Below, in pieces: positions 41,939 to 50,600 of a stretch of 64,000 bases of DNA. Positions within the stretch are counted from its first letter, which is position 1. Each line of letters starts with the position of its first letter. The notes under the pieces were generated by a model that was not told the DNA's origin, ran no database searches, and worked only from the letters and a program-made list of their open reading frames with translations. Source of the DNA: Acidimicrobiia bacterium (GTDB taxonomy: Bacteria; Actinomycetota; Acidimicrobiia; Spongiisociales; ZC4RG35); the NCBI GenBank assembly GCA_017577575.1, contig PKRG01000007.1:1-64000 (forward strand). Direction: 5' to 3'. The translations under genes and the position numbers were made by a program.

Positions 41939-42619
41939 ATGGCCGATGTCGTGCTCATCGCAGGCCTGTGGATGGAGGCTTCGTCCTGGGACGATGTCGC
42001 TCGGGAGCTGGAAGGCCTCGGGCATCGACCGATCCCGGTCCGTCTCCCCGGCGCCGACGACCGATCGACCTCCGCCACTCTCGAAGACCAGCTCGCCGCC
42101 GTGCTGGAAGCGGTCGACTCCGCCGACCACCCGGTGGTGGTGGGTCACTCGGCGGCGGCGAGCCTCGCCTGGATGGCAGCCGATCGCCGTCCCGACGATG
42201 TCCGGCAGGTGATGCTCGTCGGGGGATTCCCGACCCCGGACGGACAGCCCTACGCCGATTTCTTCGACATCGAAGACGGCGTCATGCCGTTCCCCGGCTG
42301 GGGACCCTTCGAGGGGCCAGATTCCGACGACATGGACGAGGCGACCAAGCAACGCTTCGCCGAGTCGGCGGTGCCGGTGCCGGCTGGTGTCGCCACCGGA
42401 GTCGTCGAGTTGACCGACGAGAGGCGCTACTCGGTGCCCGCGACCCTGGTCTGTCCCGAGTTCAGCCCCGACGACGCCCGCGAATGGATAGCCGCCGGGG
42501 ACCTGCCCGAGCTCTCCCGGGCTCAGCGGGTCGACTTCGTGGACCTCGACTCGGGCCACTGGCCGATGTTGACGTGCCCCGATGTGATGGCTCGGGCGAT
42601 CCACGACAACATCGTGTGA
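41939..42619 (+). CDS. Alpha/beta hydrolase
   Basis: A 226-residue cytoplasmic hydrolase. The nucleophile is S71 in VVVGHSAAASLAW, the oxyanion region is VLIAGLWMEASSW near the N-terminus, and the histidine in DLDSGHWPMLTCP near the C-terminus is typical of small esterases of the RsbQ/MenH-like group. A strong GGAGG precedes the ATG at 41939. The stop is one base before the convergent GNAT gene. Substrate unknown. Confidence 0.87.
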   Translation: MADVVLIAGLWMEASSWDDVARELEGLGHRPIPVRLPGADDRSTSATLEDQLAAVLEAVDSADHPVVVGHSAAASLAWMAADRRPDDVRQVMLVGGFPTPDGQPYADFFDIEDGVMPFPGWGPFEGPDSDDMDEATKQRFAESAVPVPAGVATGVVELTDERRYSVPATLVCPEFSPDDAREWIAAGDLPELSRAQRVDFVDLDSGHWPMLTCPDVMARAIHDNIV

Positions 42620-43147
42620 TCAGAAGCGGGCTCGATACCGGACCTCGCGGAGCTCCAGGTCACCGAGCGTCTCTACCTTCTCGGACCCGTCGGCCTCCCA
42701 TCCGGCTGCTTCGTAGAAGCGGCGGGCGCGGGCATTGGTGTCCAGCACCCACAGGATCGCCTCTTCGAAGCCCGCTTCCCTGAGGCGGTCCACCACCGCG
42801 GCGAAGAGCCGACGGCCGATTCCCCGGCCCCAGTGGGCCTGGCGCAGGTAGATGGCGGTCACCTCGCCGACGTTCTCGTCGGGATGGTCCCGGCTGTGGC
42901 CGCCGTGGGCGAAGCCTACGATCTCCCCGCCCACCTCGGCGACGAAGAAGGCGTCTCGTCTGCTCAGCGAGCGGGCGAGGCCCTCCCAGAAGTCGCGCCT
43001 GCGATCCAGCGTCCGCCCAAGGCCGGCGAGGAAGTCGTCGGGCAGGAGCCCGGCGTACGCCTCCTGCCATCCGTAGACGTGGACCCGGGCGATGGCCTCG
43101 GCGTCCGCGGGCCGGGCCGGCCTGATGAGTGACGTGTCGGACGACAT
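42620..43147 (-). CDS. GNAT-family N-acetyltransferase
   Basis: A 175-residue acetyltransferase. The N-terminal motif IRPARPADAEAIARVHVYGWQEAYAGLLPDDFL is common in this subgroup. The acetyl-CoA loop is VTAIYLRQAHWGRGIGRRLF (about 97-116), followed by WVLDTNARARRFYEAAGWEADG. The ATG at 43147 is chosen because upstream in-frame sequence has no family residues. Substrate unknown. Confidence 0.88.
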   Translation of the reverse strand: MSSDTSLIRPARPADAEAIARVHVYGWQEAYAGLLPDDFLAGLGRTLDRRRDFWEGLARSLSRRDAFFVAEVGGEIVGFAHGGHSRDHPDENVGEVTAIYLRQAHWGRGIGRRLFAAVVDRLREAGFEEAILWVLDTNARARRFYEAAGWEADGSEKVETLGDLELREVRYRARF

Positions 43148-43250
43148 CGTCCCCGAAAGTGTGGCGCACTCGCCCGGAGGAGGCAGACGGTTTTTCGGCT
43201 GGGCGAAAAGTGGCGGGCACGCGTTGGGGCCGACCGCGAAGATTCGCCGT

Positions 43251-43754
43251 ATGCGAGAGACTCCCGAAGACATCGCCCGGCTGCAGGAGCTCCTCGACCG
43301 GAGCTACGCCTCCGCCGGGCGGCACCACCGTGAGATCCACTCCGATCGGGCGCGGTTGACCGCCCGGCAAGTGGTCGATCGCCTGCAGGGGATGAGAGTG
43401 TTCGTGGTCGCCACCGTCACCAGCGACGGACGTCCGCTCACGGGGCCGGTCGACTCGTTCCTCTACAGGGGGGAGGTGCGCTTCGGCACCTCTCCGAACG
43501 CATTGCGGGCCCGCCACATCGCCAGATCGCCGGCGGTATCGGCGACGTACGTCGAAGGAGAGGGCCTGGTCGTGACCGTCCACGGCGACGCCGAGCCCCT
43601 CGATCTCGACGGCGCAGACTCGGACTTCACCGAGTTCCTCCGCGACCACTACGGAGCGGACATGTTCGACCAGAACCTGAATGGCGCTCCCTACTACCGC
43701 ATCGCGCCACGGCGGTTCTTCGCCGCCGACATGAGCGTCTACACCAGCGGCTGA
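43251..43754 (+). CDS. Pyridoxamine 5'-phosphate oxidase-like (flavin-binding split barrel) protein
   Basis: A 167-residue protein with a split-barrel core (about 40-155): VDRLQGMRVFVVATVTSDGRPLTGPVDSFLYRGEVRFGTSPNALRARHIARSPAVSATYVEG. This is the pattern of F420- or FMN-dependent PPOX-family oxidoreductases. YYRIAPRRFFA near the end is also common in them. The cofactor cannot be read from sequence. Start ATG at 43251. Confidence 0.78.
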   Translation: MRETPEDIARLQELLDRSYASAGRHHREIHSDRARLTARQVVDRLQGMRVFVVATVTSDGRPLTGPVDSFLYRGEVRFGTSPNALRARHIARSPAVSATYVEGEGLVVTVHGDAEPLDLDGADSDFTEFLRDHYGADMFDQNLNGAPYYRIAPRRFFAADMSVYTSG

Positions 43755-43756
43755 TC

Positions 43757-43778
43757 CGTGGGTCGTCGACGACCCACG
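43757..43778. terminator. Palindromic bidirectional terminator
   Basis: CGTGGGTCGTC (43757-43767) is followed directly by its complement GACGACCCACG (43768-43778), a 22-base perfect palindrome. It sits between two convergent genes, 2 bases after one stop and 17 before the other. Confidence 0.6.
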
Positions 43779-43795
43779 CACCCGGCGGCGCCGTT

Positions 43796-45004
43796 TCAGG
43801 ATCCGGGAGGGTACGCGGCGTAGACGTCGACGGGTCGGGCCACGCCCTTGAGGGTCACAGGCCCGATCTCGCTCGGTGTGAGCTCGCCTTCTGGGACCGA
43901 CTCGACGACCTGGCGTGTGACGAGCACTTCGCCCGGGCGGGCGTAGTCGGCGAGGCGGGCGGCGATGTTCACGGTACGGCCGAAATAGTCACCCTCCTGG
44001 AACACCACGGGACCGGCGTCGATCCCCATCCTGGCGGGCGGCAGCTGCTCCTCGTCGAACCGCTCGAGCATGACGAAGGCAGCGTGCACACCATCGGTGG
44101 GCCGGTTGAAGTAGAGCATCACGCCGTCGCCGAGGAACTTGACGAAATCACCCTCGTGCTCCAGTGCCACCTGGCGGACGATCGTGCGCATCCTGGCGGC
44201 GAGCTCGGCGGCTGCCTCGTCACCCTCTCGTTCCGTCAGTTGGGTGAACCCGGTGAGGTCCACGAACCCCACCGCCGGAGGGCTGTGCAGGCGCCTGTAG
44301 AGGCCGGCCTCCTCCAGAGCCGCCTCCACGGAATCGAGCCACACCCTCGTCCACGCTCGTTCCTGCTGGCGGTGGTAGATGGCCAGGAACGCTCTCTCGA
44401 GGATCCCGCCCATCCGGGAACCGAAGATGGCCTGTTTCTCCAGCATCTCGGCTTGTGAGATCCCCGTCGCCAGCAGCCGTTCCGTCACCTGGCTGCGGTA
44501 GGCGTCGGTCTCGGTCTCGGTGATGCGGCGGAGCGAGTCGCCGTAGACCCGCAGGAGGCGTTCGATCGCGGCGGGGTCGAATCCATACTCGAGTTGGAAG
44601 GCGACCGCCTCCGCTACCGCCAACTCCTCCTCGCGGACGAGGTCGTCGGGATTCGCCTCGGGGAAAGCCACCGCCTCGCGGATCACCGAAACGAGCGACA
44701 TCGGGATCCCACTGTCTTCGCTGAGCTCCCGCACCGTGATGTCGGTCAGGGCGCCGAAGCGCTCGAAGGCGCTGGCGTCGAGATAGCGAAACGACAGCGA
44801 GCCGTTGCGCACTGCGGCCGCCAGCCCCTCCACGGGGATGCCGGAGAGCTCCAGACTGTGGATCCAACGCGCCCGGAACACGTCGCCCGACGTGTAGGTG
44901 TTGCCGTCCCCCGGCTCGATCAACCCGTGATCGACCAGCAGGTCCACATAGCCCGGCTCCACGCCGGCCTTGGCCGCTACCTCGGTGCGCGAGAGATGCG
45001 CCAC
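43796..45004 (-). CDS. Class III nucleotide cyclase with N-terminal MerR-like helix-turn-helix
   Basis: A 402-residue soluble protein. Residues 1-65 (MAHLSRTEVAAKAGVEPGYVDLLVDHGLIEP) resemble a MerR-type winged helix. The middle (about 70-230) is helical and ends in a segment with LERAFLAIYHRQQERAWTRVW. The C-terminal cyclase domain (about 240-400) has FVDLTGFTQL (first metal Asp), DFVKFLGDGVMLYF (Lys and second Asp) and GDYFGRTVNIAARL (Asn/Arg). Catalytic residues look complete. The layout recalls mycobacterial cyclases with a regulatory N-domain. Whether the helix-turn-helix binds DNA is unknown. Confidence 0.85.
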   Translation of the reverse strand: MAHLSRTEVAAKAGVEPGYVDLLVDHGLIEPGDGNTYTSGDVFRARWIHSLELSGIPVEGLAAAVRNGSLSFRYLDASAFERFGALTDITVRELSEDSGIPMSLVSVIREAVAFPEANPDDLVREEELAVAEAVAFQLEYGFDPAAIERLLRVYGDSLRRITETETDAYRSQVTERLLATGISQAEMLEKQAIFGSRMGGILERAFLAIYHRQQERAWTRVWLDSVEAALEEAGLYRRLHSPPAVGFVDLTGFTQLTEREGDEAAAELAARMRTIVRQVALEHEGDFVKFLGDGVMLYFNRPTDGVHAAFVMLERFDEEQLPPARMGIDAGPVVFQEGDYFGRTVNIAARLADYARPGEVLVTRQVVESVPEGELTPSEIGPVTLKGVARPVDVYAAYPPGS

Positions 45005-45091
45005 TCCTTCGACCGTACATGACTCGCGACGCGAGGGTTAGGCGAGCCGGGAGCGGGTAGACGCCACCGACAGCCGACGGAAGGAAAGGAC

Positions 45092-45313
45092 ATGGCCGAC
45101 ATGGCCGACCGCTTCAAGTGGGAAGGACGCTGGGACCAGCTCAAGGGCCGGGCCAAGCAGATGTGGGGAGATCTCACCGACGACGACATGGACGTCGCCG
45201 AAGGGAACATGGACGAGTTGATCGGCCGCATCAAGGAACGGACCGGTGAGTCCGTCGAGTCGATCCAACGCCGCCTGGCGGACGTATCCGGAGAGCTACG
45301 CGACCGGTTCTGA
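45092..45313 (+). CDS. CsbD-family stress protein
   Basis: A 73-residue hydrophilic protein: FKWEGRWDQLKGRAKQMWGDLTDDDMDVAEGNMDELIGRIKERTG is the CsbD repeat pattern (W...G..K...G.LT.D). Such proteins are abundant under stress; their function is unclear. A GGAAAGGA ribosome site precedes the ATG at 45092. The alternative ATG three codons later is possible. Confidence 0.9.
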   Translation: MADMADRFKWEGRWDQLKGRAKQMWGDLTDDDMDVAEGNMDELIGRIKERTGESVESIQRRLADVSGELRDRF

Positions 45314-45325
45314 CTCGTCGAGTCA
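45311..45325. terminator. Short hairpin made from two overlapping convergent stops
   Basis: TGACTCG (45311-45317), one base, CGAGTCA (45319-45325). The left TGA is the CsbD stop and the right TCA is the reverse-strand stop of the epimerase gene. It may act as a minimal bidirectional terminator, though the single-base centre means a real RNA stem would be shorter. Confidence 0.35.
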
Positions 45326-46333
45326 CAGGCGGCCCCAGCTCTCGAGGCTCGCCACCGTGTCTCTGACCGAGTCGGCGATGGGCCGGGGTTCGAAGCCCAG
45401 GTCGCGGCGGGCCCTGGACGCGTCGACCGGGTGACGGTGGCCGACCATTCGACGCAGGTAGTCGCTGTTTCCGCCCGGCACGAGGGACGCGAGAGCGCGG
45501 ACGAGCTTCGTGCCGACGGAATTGTCGAGTGGGATCCGGGTGCGCCTGGATCCCATCGCCTCGTCGACCATCTCGCCGAGGGCACGTAGGTGGATACCCC
45601 CGGCACTCAGTGGGTACCGGCCGGCGGCTCGCGGCGACTCCAGGGCTGCGACGTGGGCGGCGGCGACGTCGCGTACGTCGACCACCTGGAATTCGATGTC
45701 GAGGACGACGGGAGCCCGGGCCAGGACGGTGAATATCCGATGCGCCTGGTTGAGGCGGTCCATCAGGCTCGGCCCGATGATCGCCGACGGATTGATCGCC
45801 ACCAGGCTCGGAGTGCCGCCCTGGGAGTCGACCATCGCCCAGGCGGCCCGTTCCGCCATCGTCTTCGAATAGGCGTAGGGGTCGCGTCCGAGGCTGGATG
45901 TCGTGTTCCAATCGTCTTCGGTCAAAGGCCGCCCCACCGAAGCGCCGGCCAGAGCCACCATCGACGAGGTGAGCACCACCCGCTCCGCCCCTTCCCGTCG
46001 GGCGGCCCGGAGCAGTGCCCGGGTGCCCTCCACCGCCGGCCTCACCAACTGCTCGGCCGGGTCGTCTACCTGGATCCGGAAGGGCGAAGCGGCATGGATC
46101 ACGTGACGGCAGCCGCGCACCGCCGAGTCGATCGATCCGGCGTCGAGGAGATGCATCTCGACCATCTCGAGCCGCTCGAGGGCGCAAGGTGATCCGGCCA
46201 GCGGGTGTGCCGGGCCCCAGCCGGACAGGTCCGTCGTCGTTCCCCGGACCCGATATCCCCTTTCCAGCAACACGCGGACGATCTCCGAGCCCAAAAAGCC
46301 GGTGGCTCCGGTGACCAGCACCCGGTCGGTCAT
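45323..46333 (-). CDS. NAD-dependent epimerase/dehydratase (dihydroflavonol-reductase-like extended SDR)
   Basis: A 336-residue extended short-chain dehydrogenase. The NAD loop is VLVTGATGFLGSEI (about residues 5-18). The catalytic pair is in the YxxxK motif YAYSKTMAE with upstream VLTSSMVAL. VAINPSAIIGPSL is the usual downstream block of dihydroflavonol-4-reductase-like enzymes. The ATG at 46333 is chosen over one seven codons upstream. It is divergent from a TetR gene with inverted repeats between them, so that regulator likely controls it. Confidence 0.9.
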   Translation of the reverse strand: MTDRVLVTGATGFLGSEIVRVLLERGYRVRGTTTDLSGWGPAHPLAGSPCALERLEMVEMHLLDAGSIDSAVRGCRHVIHAASPFRIQVDDPAEQLVRPAVEGTRALLRAARREGAERVVLTSSMVALAGASVGRPLTEDDWNTTSSLGRDPYAYSKTMAERAAWAMVDSQGGTPSLVAINPSAIIGPSLMDRLNQAHRIFTVLARAPVVLDIEFQVVDVRDVAAAHVAALESPRAAGRYPLSAGGIHLRALGEMVDEAMGSRRTRIPLDNSVGTKLVRALASLVPGGNSDYLRRMVGHRHPVDASRARRDLGFEPRPIADSVRDTVASLESWGRL

Positions 46334-46354
46334 GACGAGGCTCCTAAGATTCAC

Positions 46355-46395
46355 GAGTAGTTACTCACATCAGAATACGAGCAGAAACTCGTATT
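46355..46395. promoter_or_regulatory. Operator candidates for the TetR regulator
   Basis: AATACGAG (46374-46381) and CTCGTATT (46388-46395) form a 22-base perfect inverted repeat with a 6-base centre. A second, shorter repeat GAGTA-GT-TACTC lies at 46355-46366. Both are in the gap between the divergent epimerase and tetR genes, the usual site of TetR operators. Confidence 0.7.
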
Positions 46396-46412
46396 AGTCA
46401 AGGAGTCCTTAT

Positions 46413-47024
46413 ATGACGTCGCGTCCGGTCCGGCGGCAGCGCCGGGGCATCGAGCGGATGGCACAGATCCTGGAGGCCGCGGCGGAGGTTCTCGCCGAGC
46501 AGGGATACGAGAACACCACCACCAACGCCATCGCGGCCACCGCCGGGATCTCGCCGGGGTCGCTGTACCAGTTCTACGCCAACAAGGACGAGATCGTCAC
46601 CGCTCTCGCCGAGCGCTATGCCACCGAGTTGGAGAGAGTCAGCGCCGAGGCCTTCGACTTCGACGAAGATGCCTCGATCCAAGAGGTGGTGCACCGGGTG
46701 GTGACCGCGCTGGTGGAGTTCAACCTGGCCAACCCGGGCTTCAAGTCGGTCTTCGCCCGCACCGACATGCCGGCTTCGCTCGAGGGCGCCATCGTCGCCG
46801 TCCACGACTCCCTGCGTCGCCGGGTCAGCGCCGCCGTCGGGCGGCTCCTTCCCGGCTTCAGCGACGCCGAGCGGGACCGGGTGGTGACGGTCGCCATCCA
46901 GATGGTGCGGGGGATGATGTCGCTGATAGTCCAGGCCGACGAACCGTCGCGCACCGCGCTCGTAGAAGAACTCGAGGAGTTGCTGGTCTCCTACCTGGAA
47001 AGACGGCGCCCGGCTTCGTCGTGA
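46413..47024 (+). CDS. TetR-family transcriptional regulator
   Basis: A 203-residue repressor. The N-terminal helix-turn-helix is at about 14-60 (MAQILEAAAEVLAEQGYENTTTNAIAATAGISPGSLYQFYANKDEIVTALAERY), and a ligand-binding helical domain of unknown specificity follows. AGGAG precedes the ATG. It is divergent from the epimerase gene and probably represses both. Confidence 0.93.
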   Translation: MTSRPVRRQRRGIERMAQILEAAAEVLAEQGYENTTTNAIAATAGISPGSLYQFYANKDEIVTALAERYATELERVSAEAFDFDEDASIQEVVHRVVTALVEFNLANPGFKSVFARTDMPASLEGAIVAVHDSLRRRVSAAVGRLLPGFSDAERDRVVTVAIQMVRGMMSLIVQADEPSRTALVEELEELLVSYLERRRPASS

Positions 47025-47094
47025 GTTAAGTCTCGCCGTCTTTCCACGGACGGTCTTCTGGATCCGGTGGTCGAGTTCCCGTACGTTGCCTCAC

Positions 47095-47664
47095 ATGGCC
47101 CGAACGATGTGGCAGGTCGCCCATCCCAGTCTGTCCGGCACCGAACTGTTCGAGCTCGACGAGCGCGGGACGGAGGTCACCCTGAAGGGATGGGTGGTCG
47201 CAGAGGTCGAAGGAGTCCCTCTCGCTGTCGCCTACGAGGTCGTCGCCGACGGGCGGTGGGTGACCCGCCGGGTATTCGTGACGTTGTCTTCGGAGGATCG
47301 GACCCTCGTCATCGAGCACGACGGTGATGGCCTCTGGGCCGTCGACGGAGCCGAACGCCCCGATCTGGCCGACTGCCGCGACGTGGATCTCGGCATCTCG
47401 CCGGCCACGAACACGCTGCCGATCCGCCGCCTCGACCTCGAGGTGGGGGAGCTGGCCCATCTCGAAGCCGGCTGGGTCCGTTTCCCCGCCATGACCGTCG
47501 AGCCCCTCGCTCAGACCTATGAGCGGATCGGCCCGCGCATGTACCGGTACACGTCGCCCGGGTTCCAACGCGACATCGAGGTCGACGACGCCGGCGTGGT
47601 GGTCGACTACGGCAACGACCTCTGGCAGGCGGTGAAGACCTTCGAGCTGGCTGCCCGCAGCTAG
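47095..47664 (+). CDS. Putative glycolipid-binding family protein (PF06475 type)
   Basis: A 189-residue protein with the family hallmark DVDLGISPATNTLPIRRLDLEVGE (about 97-120) and a beta-rich N-terminal half (VAYEVVADGRWVTRRVFV). This family was named from a predicted glycolipid-binding role; experimental data are sparse. The ATG at 47095 is chosen over an upstream in-frame TTG. Its stop overlaps that of the convergent cyclase gene by two bases. Confidence 0.85.
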   Translation: MARTMWQVAHPSLSGTELFELDERGTEVTLKGWVVAEVEGVPLAVAYEVVADGRWVTRRVFVTLSSEDRTLVIEHDGDGLWAVDGAERPDLADCRDVDLGISPATNTLPIRRLDLEVGELAHLEAGWVRFPAMTVEPLAQTYERIGPRMYRYTSPGFQRDIEVDDAGVVVDYGNDLWQAVKTFELAARS

Positions 47665-50600
47665 GCGAGCCTCTCCGCTTCTGTCGGGGAGGCGACCAGC
47701 CCATCGGCCAGGGCTTCGAGGAGGCGGGTACGGCCCTGCTCGGCGAGGATGCGGTGCGCCTCGCGTGCCGCCTCCGCCCCCAGCGGGTGGTCGGTGCCGA
47801 GCAGCCTGGCCATCACGGCGATGGAGATGGCGAGATCGCGGCCCGTTCGGATCTTGGGGATCTCGTCGAGATATTGGCGCGCCAGCTGGGTGGCTTCGGT
47901 GGTCTTCCCCTCACACTGGGCGACGGCGGCCGCCGCCGCCAGCTTCATGGACCGCGTGATCCGACCGGCGCTCTCCACCGACTGGAGGGCCTGGGCCGCC
48001 GTTCGTATGCGGTCGGCGTCTCCCAGGAAGATGGCCGACCAGAGAGCCGTCTCCAGGTGGAACGGGGCGCCGTAGATGTAGCGCGCCTTCATCGCGTACT
48101 CGTAGGACCGCTCGAAGTCCCCGACCAGGAAGTGGACGTCGGCCATCCACTGATCGAACATCACATGGTGCTGGGGGTCCTGGCTATCCAGATAGAACTG
48201 GATCGACTCCAGGGCTTCGTCGAGGCCCACCTCGCCCCGGGTCAGGCGGTGCCAGGCCCAGATCTGGCCGAACGACTGACGTGAGTACTCGATCATGTTC
48301 TCGCCGAGCTGGGCTTGGATGGCCCGCATGTCTTCGTAGCGGCCCTCGTTCTCGGCGAAGGCCGCCTCCTGATAGGCGTACATGCTCATCCACAGCGGGT
48401 CGCCCAGGGCGAGTGCCTTGGCCCAGGCGCGACGGGAGTTCTCCGCCGAGGCGATGTCGTCGTCGTGTCCGAGGGCGACGCTGATGTTGTTGTGGGCGCG
48501 TAGCGCCGCCGAGGTCAGGTCGTGGTCTTCTGCCATAGCCAGGGCGCCCCTCAGCAGGGCCAGGCACTCGTGATGGCGCTCGAGCGCCATCAGAGCGGAC
48601 GCCTTGGTGATGAGCATGTCGACCAAGGGTGCGACGAGGTCGAGTCTCTCGGCGGCGGGAAGCGCTCCGTCGGCGACTCGGATCGCGTCGTGGGAGTAGT
48701 TGCCCAGCATGTAGGCGCGAGCCAGGGCAGCAGCCAGCTCGATCTCGGCCGGGGTCTCGGGCGTCTCCGGGGCGAGATCGTCCATGACGGCGACGGCGTC
48801 GGCGTGGCGGCTGATGTCGGTGAGGCTGGTGCCGAGAAGCGTCGCGGCTCGCATCCGAAGCTCGACATCGGCGTCCCGGAACAGCTCGACGGCCGCCCGC
48901 GCCGCTTCGACGGCTCCTTCCATGTCTCCCAATCCGCGGGCGGCCCGGGCCCGCAGCATCTCGAGCTCGCCTCGGTCTCGGTCGGTGGAGGCGATCGAGG
49001 CCGCCCTTTCCGCCAGCTTCAGCACCTGCCGGTGGGAGTGGAGGTCGGCGGCGCGTTGCGCCGCCCGCATCAGCGCCTGGCGGCCGCGGGTGGCCAGCTT
49101 CTCGGCGTCGGCGCCATCGGGATCGGCACGGTAGGCGTCGAAGAGGTGCGAAGCCACCACGGTGGCCAGTTCCACCTCACCGAGGCTCTCGAAGTAGTCG
49201 GCCACGGCGAGATGGCGTTCCTTGCGCTCCGCCAAGGTGAGGCGGCTGTACGCCACTTCGCGGATCAGGCTCTGCACGAACTTGTACTGGCCGCGCTCGG
49301 GTGACCGGGGATCGTCCTCGAACCGGAGGACCTCGGCGGCCACCAGCCGGTCCAACGACGCACCGATCCTCTCGTCCGGCTCTCCGCTGACGACACCGAG
49401 GCCTTCCACCGTGAACGACTGCCCCAGGACGGCGGCGTTCTTGAGGAGCTCCCGGAGCTCCGAGTCGAGGCGGTCGATCCGGGCGCCTATTACTGCCTGC
49501 AGGGACTCCGGGACGGCGATGGCGGCGACGTCTCCTTGGACCCGGAAGGTGCCGTCGTCGGACGCGGTGAGCGTGCCGTCGTTGACGAGCATCCGGATCA
49601 TCTCGACCGCGTACATCGGGACGCCGGCCGCCCGCTCGACGATCTCGTCGACGAGGGCAGGATCGAGGCCGGTCACCGTTCCCTCCACCAGCTCGCGCAT
49701 CGCCGAGTCGGCGATCGGCCCGAGGTGGACCGACGTCAGGTTGGGACGGCCCCCACCCCAGCCTTCCGCCCGCTCCAGCAGCTCGGGTCGGGCCAGCGAC
49801 AGGACGAGGATGGGATGGTTGGGTGAGCGCTCGACCAGTTCCTCGATGAACTCGATCAGGCCGTCGTCGGCCCAGTGGAGGTCTTCGAGTACGAGGACCA
49901 CGGTGCCGCGCTCGGCGATCCGCTGGAAGAAGGTCCGGATGGCGGCGTACAGCTCGGTGCGGTCGCCGGCGGGCATCGGATCGAGACCGAGGAGCCCGGC
50001 GAGACGCGGCTCGATCCAGCGCCGCTCCTCGGCGTTGGAGACGTATTCGGTGACGGCGGTGCGGAGCCGTATCCGTGCCTTTTCCTGGTCCTCGAGCTCG
50101 CCGATCCCGGCTCGTTGGCGGACCATCTCGCTCAAGGCGCGGAGGGTGACGCCGTCGGCGTAGGCGGGAGAGCGGCCCTGGTGCCAGTAGATGCTCTCCA
50201 CGATGCCGTCGACGTACTTCTGGAACTCCCAGGCGAGTCGCGACTTGCCGATGCCGGCGTCGCCGACGATCGACACCAGCCGGGCCCGCTTCTCTTCGCC
50301 GGTCACCGCCAGGAGCTCCTTCAACAGACGAAGCTCGTACTGGCGTCCGACGAAAGGAGGCTCTATGCCGTCGGTGCGGCCCCGCCCTCCCCTCGCCGTC
50401 TCGACGCGTAGCGCCCGCCAACCGCGCACCGATTCCTCCTTGCCGCGCAGCGCCAGGAGCCCGAGCTCCTGGTAGGCGATGGCGTCTTCGGTCAGGCGCC
50501 TGGTGGTGTCACCGACCACTACCGTGCCCGGCTCGGCGACCGACTGGAGGCGGGCGGCGACGTTGACCACGTCACCGAGGACGAGGCCCTTCTCGTTGCC

